Assembly (NCBI RefSeq): GCF_002943425.1
Contig: NZ_PTRA01000006.1
Location: 62,001 to 126,000 of the forward strand
DNA from: Siphonobacter curvatus
GTDB lineage: Bacteria > Bacteroidota > Bacteroidia > Cytophagales > Spirosomataceae
Reading direction: 5' to 3'
Length of the DNA stretch: 64,000 bases
Shown here: positions 17,710 to 26,517 of the stretch, piece after piece
Position numbering within the stretch: position 1 is the stretch's first letter
How the letters are laid out: every line of letters begins with the position of its first letter
The notes under the pieces: model-generated
Told to the model about the DNA's origin: nothing
What the model saw: only the letters and a program-made list of their open reading frames with translations
Databases searched by the model: none
Made by a program: the position numbers and the translations under genes

Positions 17710-18366
17710 TTATCTATTGACAATCAAAGGATTAATTGCTTCAAATAATTTAGTTATTTCGGTCGTTGCTTTGGGGTCTTTCGCTTCCATTTCCACCACA
17801 CCTAATCCTTGAGAAGCAGCGTTGGAATAAGCTTTCCGATTGATTAGCGGCGTGGGTAAATAAGTAAAAACTTCAGAAGCCTGTAAGAGTTCAGCGGCAT
17901 CGTTATTGTCCGTGCCTTTCGGGTCTGCCCGATTCAAAAAGGCAAAGGCAGTTAAAGGAGTCGCCTGAACGGCCCGGATTTCCTGTACCAGTCGTTCGAC
18001 TTTGTTCAAGGTCCACAAATCAAAACTACGGGGATTGAATGGTACCAAGTAGACGTCCGAAACGGTCATAGCTGCCCGCTGACTAGTCGTATCCCGACCT
18101 CCAGTATCAATTACAATGTGATCATACTTGGGTACTAGCTTTAAAATCTGACTACGAACCGCCTCTCCCGAGAGTTTAATGGCGGTAAATCCAATTTCTC
18201 CCTGCAGATTCTCTTCCCGCCAAGCCGTAAAATCAGTAGAGGTTTCCTGTTCATCGGCATCTACCAGTAAAACATCGAATCCCTGCTTGGACAGTAAGAC
18301 CGTAAGGTTGGTCGCAATAGTCGTTTTCCCACTTCCACCTTTAATCCCTCCGACGGTAAAAACCAT
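17710..18366 (-). CDS. parA: ParA-family partition ATPase
   Basis: 218 residues from the ATG at 18366, the codon for MVFTVGGIKGGSGKTT. The 93 in-frame codons upstream are AT-rich repeat DNA and not protein-like, so a longer start is rejected. The deviant Walker A GGIKGGSGKTTIA, the switch I/A' motif LLVDADEQ and Walker B YDHIVIDTGG are intact. The short length without an N-terminal HTH marks a type Ib (small) ParA, which usually pairs with a small RHH partner, as here. It would form an ATP-dependent gradient on the nucleoid that segregates plasmid copies through the partner bound to the repeats. Confidence 0.93.
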   Translation of the reverse strand: MVFTVGGIKGGSGKTTIATNLTVLLSKQGFDVLLVDADEQETSTDFTAWREENLQGEIGFTAIKLSGEAVRSQILKLVPKYDHIVIDTGGRDTTSQRAAMTVSDVYLVPFNPRSFDLWTLNKVERLVQEIRAVQATPLTAFAFLNRADPKGTDNNDAAELLQASEVFTYLPTPLINRKAYSNAASQGLGVVEMEAKDPKATTEITKLFEAINPLIVNR

Positions 18367-18372
18367 GGTTGT

Positions 18373-18909
18373 AACGTTTAAATTAGCGTTAAAAAAAGCG
18401 TTGGATATTACACTAAAACTGAAGTTGTTTATGCCGTTCAAAAATGAACTACTATTAGCTCTGGATTGATCGCTGATTTTGACTCGAAATTCAGAATGCC
18501 AAAACACGTTATTTTCAAACACAAATCCAAAGCTAATTAAAACTTTATTTTTGAATTCAATTTTAACTCTAATTTTAACGTTAAAATTGAATTTATTAAA
18601 GACGCTTAAAATTAAGGTTATATGAACGCTATAATTAACGCTCAAAACAAAACTGACAAAGCGTTAAAAATAACATTTATAACAAAGGTATAAAAGATGT
18701 TATTTTTGACGCTAAAAATAGCGTACAGAATGAATTTATAATCAACGTGTAAATTAGCTTATAACATATGTAAAAACAACGTTGATTTTAACGCTAAAAA
18801 GATGATCAATCTTACAATGTTTGACGTTAATTTTAACGTTAAAATAAAGGCTATGTCTTAATGATGAAATCTAAATTTTAACGTTAAAAAAAACGTTATT
18901 TTTGACGTA
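18373..18909. repeat. Putative centromere: 18 AACGTT/AGCGTT/AACGCT motifs upstream of parA
   Basis: Motifs start at 18373, 18385, 18397, 18577, 18601, 18625, 18637, 18660, 18708, 18720, 18744, 18778, 18790, 18823, 18835, 18880, 18892 and 18904, usually followed by A-runs (core acgttaaaa). Both orientations occur. 18571-18588 is a perfect 18-bp palindrome, and gcgttaaaaataac at 18661 has an inverted near-copy at 18700-18713. Clustered short motifs beside a small parA and an RHH gene are how RHH-type centromeres are built; the function is inferred. Confidence 0.7.
18528..18535 (-). promoter_or_regulatory. Candidate -7 box of the parA promoter
   Basis: On the minus strand this reads TAGCTTTG, matching the Bacteroidota TAnnTTTG box. 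A TTG at 18558-18560 lies 22 bp upstream, slightly longer than the usual spacer. The start point would be about 155 nt before parA, inside the repeat cluster, so binding there would repress parA. Confidence 0.35.
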
Positions 18910-19582
18910 TGTAAGGATTGATAAATAGCTATTAAATAGTTTATTAAATTAGATAAGTGTGCTAAAAACACATAAATAAACAATTGGACGGGTTTACTTA
19001 TTAATTTAGAGACTTACACAATTTTTTGTCTTTATTAGCTAAGTCATTCGCTTCAGCAGAGAAATTAGATTCATAGAGATAGAGCCAGTGAATGAAATAG
19101 CAATCAAGGGTTATGTTGAGTAGTTTCAAAAATAGGAGAGGTGTTTATTGAAAATTTATAAAAGAAATCATCCAATATTGTTTCTTTTATAACCAGTAGA
19201 AGTGCAGTAGCTAATGCCCCTGATAACTGTGAAATAAATTTGTTTTGACAATGACTGTTAATATAAAATTTAATGTACAAAAATAACTTATACTGCTGCC
19301 GCGATGGTATAGTATTAACAACACTTTTAAGTGAATTTTATTCAGTTGTTCCGCCCTGAGAAAGAGGGGTTTACAAGTCGGTTGCTGAAGTACTAATCTG
19401 ATGCAATGATAGGTTTCGCAAGAACGACCAAAATCAGATACGTAGGGCAAACTATCATGCATACAAAAAACGCAGGATAGGTTAAGTACGAACAAGAGAA
19501 ACGGAGGACGACTCTTGAGTAATTCGACCCTTAGTCAGATAAAATAAAATATGATTATTAAACTAAAATATATGAATAAAAG

Positions 19583-19590
19583 TATCTTTG
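19583..19590 (+). promoter_or_regulatory. Candidate -7 box of the HTCS gene
   Basis: TATCTTTG matches TAnnTTTG, 40 bp before the start codon. No clear -33 TTG is present at the normal distance. Confidence 0.4.
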
Positions 19591-19630
19591 GTAGGGCCCG
19601 TTGAGCTAAGAAAACGAGTCTGAAAATTTC

Positions 19631-22600
19631 ATGAATGCTCAAACAAGTACGGGCTGGCTTTGTATTCTCTATTTATTTTTCCTGATACCTTTTTGTCAGG
19701 GACAAATGACTAAGCCTGTCTTTTCCCATCTCAGTGTTGATGAAGGCTTATCGCAAAGCAGCGTATACGCGATTACCCAGGACCGTAAAGGTTTTATATG
19801 GTTAGGCACCCGCGATGGCTTAAACCGCTACGATTCCCGGCAGGTGGTCGTATATAGAAATCAGCCTACGCGGCGAAAGAACTTGCCGTCCAATACAATC
19901 AATGCTCTTTTGCACGATAGTCAGGGAAGGTTATGGGTGGGAACTAGTAAAGGCTTAGCTCTGTACAAATCTGAAGGAGACGATTTTGAACGTATTTCAG
20001 CACAGGGTTTGCCGGATTCCACCATTTTAAGTATTACCGAAGATCGGCGACATCGCGTGTGGGTCGGTACGTCGAAAGGGCTTTATCAGCTCGAAGGCCC
20101 GAAACCGTATCGACTGAAGTCCTTACGGAGCTATACTTATCAGCGTACTGAACCGAGTCACCCCAACACGCGGGCTCTGTTTGAAGACCGTCAGGGCAAC
20201 CTATGGCTGGGAACGTCGCTGGGATTAACCCAACTAAAAGCCCGTGGAAACGGTCAGCTTGACATACACGATTATTTCCTGCAACCCGCCGATTCCGTCT
20301 ACCATAATCTCTCGAACGGAATCAATACCATTGCTCAGGATCCGCAGGGGCGTTTGTGGCTGGGTACGGACCGAAAGGGGATTGCCGTATTTGACCCGCG
20401 TCTGGGAAAAATTAGTAGTTGGAATCCCGTACCGGGACTAGATCTATCCACGCAAACCATTCGTACCATTCAACCGGACGGAAGCGGACACTTCTGGATT
20501 GGTACCTTGTCGGGCTTGTACGTGGTGGCGTCGGATGGAAGCTGGTTTAAAACGCTAACCAATGAACCAACCGACGCGGAATCGCTGAGTGATAATTCGG
20601 TTCGATCCATCTTTCGCGATCGCGATGGTTCCATCTGGGTCGGAACCTATTACGGGGGCGTGGATTTCTACAGTCCCTACGCCCGACAATTTGGGTCCTT
20701 TGGTCCCTTGGGTGAAACGTTCAAAATCGCTGGACCGATACTACCCTCAACGGACGGACGGCAAATTTGGCTGGGTACGGAAGACCGGGGCGTCATGCTG
20801 ATCAATGCCAATCGAAGCGTCGCTCGTCATTATCGCCACGATCCCAAAGATCCGAAGTCCCTTTCCAACGATAAAGTGAAATGCCTGCTGGCTGAGGGAA
20901 ATCAGGGCTTGTGGATCGGCACGCTGAAGGGACTTAATTACCTGGATTTACGGACGCAGGTGATTACTCGTTTCCTGCACGAACCGAATAATCCTCACTC
21001 GTTGCCCAATGATCGCATTTACGATTTAAAACGGGATGCTCAGGGCAAACTATGGATCCTGACCAATCTGGGAGGTTTATGTGCATTCGATCCGAAAAAC
21101 CAATCGTTTGAATCCTACGTACCCCGAGCGGGTCAGCATACGTCCTTGAGTTCAAGAAATGCCACGTGTTTATTACTCGATCATCAGCAGCAACTATGGG
21201 TAGGTACCACCAGCGGTCTAAACCGGAAACTACCCGGTCGGGACGCCTTTGTTCGCTACCAGCACCGCGAAACGGATCCGATGTCTCTCAGCAGTGATCA
21301 CCTGGTTTGCCTGTACGAAGACCGCAAACACCGACTTTGGGTGGGCACGCGGGAAGGGGGATTGAATCTATTACGTCCCGGTCAGCAAGGATTCGAGCGA
21401 TTTAGTACAGCCAATGGTCTGCCGAGTAATACGATCGTGGGTATCCAGGAAGACCGCCAGGGTCATTTATGGATTAGTACCGACAAAGGACTTGCCCATT
21501 TCGATCCGGAACACGCCCGCTTTGTACATTACAACCGGCATGATGGATTGGTATGCAAGGAATTCACCCCGAACTCCACGTATCAGGATCCGCAGGGCTA
21601 TCTTTACTTTGGGGGCTATAACGGCATCGTTCATTTCCATCCCGACAGTATCCGTCGGAATACGCGGGTTCCTCAACTGGCGTTTACACAGGTCCGGTTG
21701 TTCAATGAACCGATTACCCGGCTTTCAGAAAGTGGAGAACCCGATATTGATTTTGAACGAGGCCTCACCTTTACGCATCAACAGAATGTATTTTCCATCG
21801 ATTTTGCGGCGTTCAATTACATCAACTCGTCAAAAAATCGGTACGCTTACCAGTTGATGGGGTTTGATGAAGAATGGAATTACGTGTCAGAACCCCGGGC
21901 TTTGTACATGAACCTGAATCCGGGAACATATGTGCTACGCGTAAAAGGGTCGAATAATGATGACGTCTGGAATTCTAAACCCCTGGAGCTGACCATTACG
22001 GTATTACCGCCGCTCTGGAAAACACCCTTAGCGTACGTCGTGTATGCCCTGACGTTTGTGGCCTTGTTACGGTTGTGGTCAAGATTTAATCGTAACCGAT
22101 TGCAACTGGCCCACGAATTACAGCGGGAACACGAAGAGAAAAAACGCCAGCAGGAACTCCATCAAACCAAGCTTAACTTTTTCACGGAAATCGCCCACGA
22201 AATTCGTACGCCTTTGACCCTGGTGATGGGGCCGCTGGAAGTACTGGCGAGCCAATACGGCCAGGAACCAGGCATTCATAAACAGGTTAGTCTGATGCGG
22301 GCCAGTACGGACCGCTTGTTACGCTTACTCAATCAGTTGCTGGATTTTCGAAAACACGAAACGGGCAATGTCCAGCTACAGCGGCAGCAGGCGGATTTCG
22401 TCCGCTTTCTCCGACAAATCGTACACTCGTTTCTCGGGCACGCCCGTTCGCGTCAGGTACAACTCAACTTCGAATCGGAAGGGGAAGAGATCCCCTTGTG
22501 GTTTGATGCGGGGGAAATGGAAAAAGTGATTTCCAACCTGTTAGTCAATGCCTTTAAATTTACGCCTGCCGGGGGGCGGATTACCGTGCAGGTACGGGCA

Positions 22601-23698
22601 ACGCAGGAAGAAGTGACCTTGCTCATTGAAGATACGGGTCTGGGAATTCCAGCGGAAGAAATCAGTCAGATTTTCAAACAGTTCTATCAGGCGGATCGCC
22701 ATCAGTCGCGGGATACGGGTTTTGGTCTGGGGCTAGCTTTGAGCAAAAGCATTGTTGAACAACATCAGGGACAAATCAGCGTGGAAAGCCAGGAGGCCGG
22801 TTTGGAACACACGGGCTTTACCCGATTCAAAATCACCTTACCCATCCTACCAGTCGAGGAGCCATTGGTTACTCTTCCAGAACCAGCGGTATGCGAAGCA
22901 TTGCCAGTCGTTACCCGTTCGGAACCAGCCGCTGGAGAAAAGCCACTACTACTTATCGTAGAAGATCAGGCGGACATCCGAAATTATTTAGTTGATCTGC
23001 TGACCACGGAATATCAGGTGCTGGAAGCCAGTAATGGGGTAGAGGCCTGGGAAACGGCTTCGCAACTCTTACCCGATCTGTTGATTACGGACCTCGCCAT
23101 GCCCGAAATGGATGGATTAACCCTGACGCATCGCCTCAAAACGGATGCACGTACCAGTCACATTCCGGTCATTATGCTGACGGCGAAAGATGGCGTTGAT
23201 CATCAGTTATCGGGACTGCAAACGGGAGCCGATGATTACCTGACCAAACCCTTTCACCCGGTGTTACTACGGGCCCGCGTACAGAATCTGCTGTTGTTAC
23301 GGCAGCAACTGAAGACGAAGTATCATCGCCTGATTACGCTACAGCCGCAGGCCCAGACGCTTGAACACCCGGACGAGAAGTTTTTAAATCAGCTCATGAC
23401 GGTACTCGATCAACATTTAGCAGACCCGGATTTCAACGTAGGCAGTCTGGTGGCAGCGATGGGCATGAGTCGCCCCGTATTATTTCGAAAAGTAAAAATG
23501 TTGACGGATCGCTCCGTCGTGGATTTGCTGCGAACGACGCGACTGAAAAAGGCGAAAATGTTATTACAGCAACGCAAAGCCAACGTTTCGGAAATTGCTT
23601 TTGCCGTAGGCTTCAGTGATCCCAAATACTTCAGCCGGGCCTTCCGGGCCGAATTCGGTTTAACGCCAACGGAGTATAGTCAACAGGTAGTCACCTAA
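19631..23698 (+). CDS. Hybrid two-component system regulator (HTCS) of the polysaccharide locus
   Basis: 1355 residues, all modules on one chain. A signal peptide (1-24) leads into periplasmic two-bladed Reg_prop propellers, with many repeats such as GRLWVGTSKGLALY, then a Y_Y_Y domain at about 720-790. One TM helix lies near 795-818. The cytoplasmic part has HisKA (FFTEIAHEIRTPLTLV, His about 855), HATPase (DTGLGIPAEE, GFGLGLAL), a receiver with Asp about 1154 (LLITDLAMPEMDG), and a C-terminal AraC-type HTH in the last 100 residues. HTCS proteins sense oligosaccharides released in the periplasm and switch on the linked polysaccharide genes, here probably the GH88, lyase and SusCD operons. 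Confidence 0.95.
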   Translation: MNAQTSTGWLCILYLFFLIPFCQGQMTKPVFSHLSVDEGLSQSSVYAITQDRKGFIWLGTRDGLNRYDSRQVVVYRNQPTRRKNLPSNTINALLHDSQGRLWVGTSKGLALYKSEGDDFERISAQGLPDSTILSITEDRRHRVWVGTSKGLYQLEGPKPYRLKSLRSYTYQRTEPSHPNTRALFEDRQGNLWLGTSLGLTQLKARGNGQLDIHDYFLQPADSVYHNLSNGINTIAQDPQGRLWLGTDRKGIAVFDPRLGKISSWNPVPGLDLSTQTIRTIQPDGSGHFWIGTLSGLYVVASDGSWFKTLTNEPTDAESLSDNSVRSIFRDRDGSIWVGTYYGGVDFYSPYARQFGSFGPLGETFKIAGPILPSTDGRQIWLGTEDRGVMLINANRSVARHYRHDPKDPKSLSNDKVKCLLAEGNQGLWIGTLKGLNYLDLRTQVITRFLHEPNNPHSLPNDRIYDLKRDAQGKLWILTNLGGLCAFDPKNQSFESYVPRAGQHTSLSSRNATCLLLDHQQQLWVGTTSGLNRKLPGRDAFVRYQHRETDPMSLSSDHLVCLYEDRKHRLWVGTREGGLNLLRPGQQGFERFSTANGLPSNTIVGIQEDRQGHLWISTDKGLAHFDPEHARFVHYNRHDGLVCKEFTPNSTYQDPQGYLYFGGYNGIVHFHPDSIRRNTRVPQLAFTQVRLFNEPITRLSESGEPDIDFERGLTFTHQQNVFSIDFAAFNYINSSKNRYAYQLMGFDEEWNYVSEPRALYMNLNPGTYVLRVKGSNNDDVWNSKPLELTITVLPPLWKTPLAYVVYALTFVALLRLWSRFNRNRLQLAHELQREHEEKKRQQELHQTKLNFFTEIAHEIRTPLTLVMGPLEVLASQYGQEPGIHKQVSLMRASTDRLLRLLNQLLDFRKHETGNVQLQRQQADFVRFLRQIVHSFLGHARSRQVQLNFESEGEEIPLWFDAGEMEKVISNLLVNAFKFTPAGGRITVQVRATQEEVTLLIEDTGLGIPAEEISQIFKQFYQADRHQSRDTGFGLGLALSKSIVEQHQGQISVESQEAGLEHTGFTRFKITLPILPVEEPLVTLPEPAVCEALPVVTRSEPAAGEKPLLLIVEDQADIRNYLVDLLTTEYQVLEASNGVEAWETASQLLPDLLITDLAMPEMDGLTLTHRLKTDARTSHIPVIMLTAKDGVDHQLSGLQTGADDYLTKPFHPVLLRARVQNLLLLRQQLKTKYHRLITLQPQAQTLEHPDEKFLNQLMTVLDQHLADPDFNVGSLVAAMGMSRPVLFRKVKMLTDRSVVDLLRTTRLKKAKMLLQQRKANVSEIAFAVGFSDPKYFSRAFRAEFGLTPTEYSQQVVT

Positions 23699-23727
23699 GA
23701 AACGCCGTCCTGAGTGTCGTGAGCCGT

Positions 23728-23764
23728 AAAAGGCCAGTGAATCGTTACGATTCACTGGCCTTTT
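23728..23764. terminator. Bidirectional terminator between HTCS and GH88 genes
   Basis: A perfect 17-bp stem (23728-23744 with 23748-23764), loop TTA, has an A-run on the left and a T-run on the right, so it serves both convergent genes. Confidence 0.9.
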
Positions 23765-23768
23765 CGTA

Positions 23769-24959
23769 TTAAAACAAGGATTTCTTTTCGTTTAGCCGTT
23801 TCGCCCGTAATAAGGCTTCCAGCCAGTAATAATCGGCGTAAATCAGTGGTACGTCCACCTCACTGTTATGCGGTTTGGAACCCGTACTGTGCAGCAAAAG
23901 AAACCCATGACTACTCTTGGCAGGAGCCAGGTACGTTTTGGAAAGATTAGTCAGGATCTGATCAGCTTTGGCACGGTAATTAGCCTTGGGTGCGTAGGTA
24001 CAGAGTTCGTACAAAGCGGAAGCCATCACCGTAGCCGCCGACACATCGCGGGGTTCGTTCGGAATACTGGGAGCATCGAAATCATAATACGGAACCAGAT
24101 CCTTGGGCAAACGGGGGTGCTGGAGCAGAAAACGGGCGATGGCTTCGGCCTGTCGGAGAAAGGCCGGATCTTTCGTTTCCCGGTAACACAAGGTATAGCC
24201 GTATAAAGCCCAGGCCTGTCCCCGGGCCCAGGCCGACTCGTGGCTGTAACCCTGGTGAGTTTGCCTGGTGCGTACCTGTCCCGTCAGCGTATCGTAATCG
24301 ACGACGTGATAAGAGCTGAAATCCGGTCGAAAGTGATTGTTCATCGTTGTGCGGGCGTGCGTGACGGCGATGTTGTAAAAAGAAGAATCCCCGGTCCACC
24401 GCGTGGCGGCAAACAGCAGTTCCAGATTCATCATATTGTCAATAATAACCGGGCACTGCCACACCTCCTGATGATGATCCCAGGAGCGGATGATTCCTGC
24501 CGCGGGTTTAAAGCGTTTTGACAGCGTACGGGCGGACTCGATGAGGATTTGTTTGTATGCGGGATCCTGCGTCAGACGATAGCCATTGCCGTAGCTACAA
24601 TACATTTTAAAACCCATGTCGTGGGTGCGGGCGTTGGTTTTTTCGCCTTCCAGCCGGGATGTGTAGCGGCGGGCCTGCTCGGCCCATTCGGGCTTTCCGG
24701 TGTATTCGTATACATACCAGAGTTGGCCCGGAAAAAAACCACTCGTCCAGTCGCGGGCGGCCACCCGTTCGAGTTCGCCTTTCGCATTGAGGCTGCGGGG
24801 GGATACCAGCTTGGAGGCCTCTTTCGATTCCGCGATTTTCAACTCGCTAAGCATACGTAGGCTTTGTTCCTGGGCGTGTTGAAAAGATCGATCAATAAAG
24901 GTGGGAGATACAAACGCCCAGCTACTCGCCAGAGCAAGACCGATAAAAAGTCGTTTCAT
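23769..24959 (-). CDS. GH88 unsaturated uronyl hydrolase
   Basis: 396 residues with an N-terminal signal peptide. The (alpha/alpha)6-barrel motifs of glycoside hydrolase family 88 are present: HDMGF with Asp114 and IDNMMN with Asp174. The 60-residue gap equals that between the two catalytic Asp of the Bacillus enzyme (D88 and D149). These enzymes hydrate and remove the 4,5-unsaturated uronic acid left on the end of oligosaccharides by polysaccharide lyases. It follows the PF05426-type lyase gene by 7 bp, so both act in one pathway: lyase cut, then removal of the unsaturated sugar. The exact glycan is not deducible. Confidence 0.9.
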   Translation of the reverse strand: MKRLFIGLALASSWAFVSPTFIDRSFQHAQEQSLRMLSELKIAESKEASKLVSPRSLNAKGELERVAARDWTSGFFPGQLWYVYEYTGKPEWAEQARRYTSRLEGEKTNARTHDMGFKMYCSYGNGYRLTQDPAYKQILIESARTLSKRFKPAAGIIRSWDHHQEVWQCPVIIDNMMNLELLFAATRWTGDSSFYNIAVTHARTTMNNHFRPDFSSYHVVDYDTLTGQVRTRQTHQGYSHESAWARGQAWALYGYTLCYRETKDPAFLRQAEAIARFLLQHPRLPKDLVPYYDFDAPSIPNEPRDVSAATVMASALYELCTYAPKANYRAKADQILTNLSKTYLAPAKSSHGFLLLHSTGSKPHNSEVDVPLIYADYYWLEALLRAKRLNEKKSLF

Positions 24960-24966
24960 AGTTGAA

Positions 24967-26136
24967 TTAGTTAGTACGGAATGAATGAGGAAGCCAGAGT
25001 AGGGGATGGCGAATCGGAAGGTTACGAATGACTTCTTCGTTTGCAGGCGTATGATCCCCTTTTTTCCAGGTTTGAAGCCATTCTGGTTGCTGAAAAGCCA
25101 GGGCTCCGAAAACCAGGAAAGGTTGAGCGACGGGCCAGTCGTCCCAGTACATCACATCGGGTGGCAAGGGCCAGCGATTCTTGTCAACGACGTAAGGGTA
25201 GAGGTAGCTGATGCCCCTGCGAATACTACGCCCGTCGGGTGTCTCATACGTCCAGAGGTTATCCCGCGGCGTAGAAGCAATCTGACAAATCATAGCCATC
25301 GCATCGAGGTTGAACAGCGAGTAACCGTAGGGTTTCGTCCGCCGTAGTTCGAGCGGAAAACTACCATCGGCGGCCATTTGCTGGGGAAGTAGAACGGTTT
25401 TGTACCAATCACGACATACGGCAAGCAGCGAGTCATGGCCGGTAAAGCGGGCAAACGCTGCCACCTGCATGACCCAGCACGTACCGTGATTATTCTTCGC
25501 CTCCCGTTCTTCGATTCCGTACGGATGGTGGGTCAGCCAGTGCAGGTACGTACGAAACCAGCGACGTACCACGGCGACGGTAGCGGCATCCAACTGTGCT
25601 TCCATCACCTGAACGGCCTGTACAACTTCCATTAAATGAATCGTATCGATGATACCAATGCCCCGCCCCGTAACCCGGCCTTTGATGGCCTGAGCGTACG
25701 TCAGGGAAGGATTCATGCGGGTCGTTGTATCGACAAACCAGGCCTTTAGGTGACGAAGAGCCTGCTCACTGTACCGTCGATCGGGTTGTAATACGTAGGC
25801 CGAGGCCAGTGCTCCCATGATCTGACTTAGCCGGATGAGGGCCTGTCGGTGGGCCACGAAGTTGTCGGGATTGCTCAGCCCGTCGCGTTGGAGGTACGGC
25901 CCCTGGAGATTCGTGGAGTCGGGCCACCAGTAATCGCCTTCCGAATAGAAATCATGGCGACCTCCGGCACTCCGGGGTGAGGTTTGGGCCGTAACCGTAC
26001 GGGGCGGTTGTTGTAGAGCCCAGCGGACTTCAGCCTGTACAGAGGCTTGCAGGGTTTTTCGAATCTCGGCATTCAAATCAGCCTGACCGAAAGCATGTGT
26101 AGCAACGAAAGTCAGGCTTATCAGTAGCATTTTCAT
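24967..26136 (-). CDS. Alginate-lyase-superfamily polysaccharide lyase (PF05426 type)
   Basis: 389 residues with a signal peptide (ends AFGQ). The alpha-toroid lyase fold is indicated by HDFYSEGDYWWPDS at 61-74, the NNHG motif at 215-218 and ELRRTKPYGYSLFNL at 264-278. In the PL5 alginate lyase A1-III the corresponding Asn, His, Arg and Tyr are catalytic. It probably cleaves a uronate-containing polymer by beta-elimination in the periplasm. A paralogue lies at 32823. Sequence identity to true PL5 enzymes looks limited, so alginate as substrate is not assumed. First gene of an operon with GH88, possibly preceded by a small membrane peptide. Confidence 0.82.
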   Translation of the reverse strand: MKMLLISLTFVATHAFGQADLNAEIRKTLQASVQAEVRWALQQPPRTVTAQTSPRSAGGRHDFYSEGDYWWPDSTNLQGPYLQRDGLSNPDNFVAHRQALIRLSQIMGALASAYVLQPDRRYSEQALRHLKAWFVDTTTRMNPSLTYAQAIKGRVTGRGIGIIDTIHLMEVVQAVQVMEAQLDAATVAVVRRWFRTYLHWLTHHPYGIEEREAKNNHGTCWVMQVAAFARFTGHDSLLAVCRDWYKTVLLPQQMAADGSFPLELRRTKPYGYSLFNLDAMAMICQIASTPRDNLWTYETPDGRSIRRGISYLYPYVVDKNRWPLPPDVMYWDDWPVAQPFLVFGALAFQQPEWLQTWKKGDHTPANEEVIRNLPIRHPLLWLPHSFRTN

Positions 26137-26160
26137 AACCTAGAGATAAGGGGTAGCGGC

Positions 26161-26268
26161 TTAATGAACGAGTGAAATCAGGTACAGCAACAGAGCCACC
26201 AACAGGCCCGTGCATCCTACTTCAATGAGCAGTAAACGAATTCTTCTTTTTTTCACGGAGGAAAACAT
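26161..26268 (-). CDS. Possible small membrane peptide (35 aa)
   Basis: From ATG 26268 the frame gives a basic N-terminus (KKRRIR) and one hydrophobic helix (LLVALLLYLI), 24 bp before the lyase gene on the same strand. This is the pattern of a small membrane protein. A longer frame to 26394 lacks protein character and is not used. Without homologues in hand this stays tentative. Confidence 0.3.
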   Translation of the reverse strand: MFSSVKKRRIRLLLIEVGCTGLLVALLLYLISLVH

Positions 26269-26517
26269 CGGCCGGTGTAGGAAACAAAGGTAGCAGGGGT
26301 AAAAGCGGGGCAGGGGGGCTAAATGTATCAAAAAGGGGGAGGAATCGTTCGGGTGGGTGATAAAGCGTTCAAAGGGGTGGAGAAAGCGTTCCATTTAGAT
26401 TATTCCAGTATTTTATAGACTTATATCTACTAATGTTGCAGTGGAGTTCATCGCTACTCCGGCCCCAGATAAGGCTCTTGCCTGCCTCTTATTCCACTAC
26501 CTTACTCGATGTGTTTT

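Larger units (their letters stand above)
18367..19630. other. Non-coding region: partition repeats, then a gene-free AT-rich stretch
   Basis: 18367-18910 is filled with AACGTT-type motifs (separate entry). From 18911 to 19580 I see no convincing gene; the one longer frame at 19211-19495 (minus) is Cys-rich, without motifs, and judged spurious. The end carries the promoter of the HTCS gene. Confidence 0.6.

Noticed and set aside
18367-18645. N-terminal extension of ParA by 93 residues
   Set aside because: The added part is Asn/Phe/Val-rich repeat-derived sequence, and the Walker A motif normally begins within the first ten residues of small ParA proteins, as it does from 18366.
19211-19495. 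94-aa minus-strand frame in the gap before the HTCS gene
   Set aside because: No domain, signal or motif, and no neighbour on that strand; composition looks random.
24967-26136. Naming the PF05426 proteins as true alginate lyases
   Set aside because: Motif residues agree, but this superfamily acts on several glycans and overall similarity to PL5 cannot be measured here.
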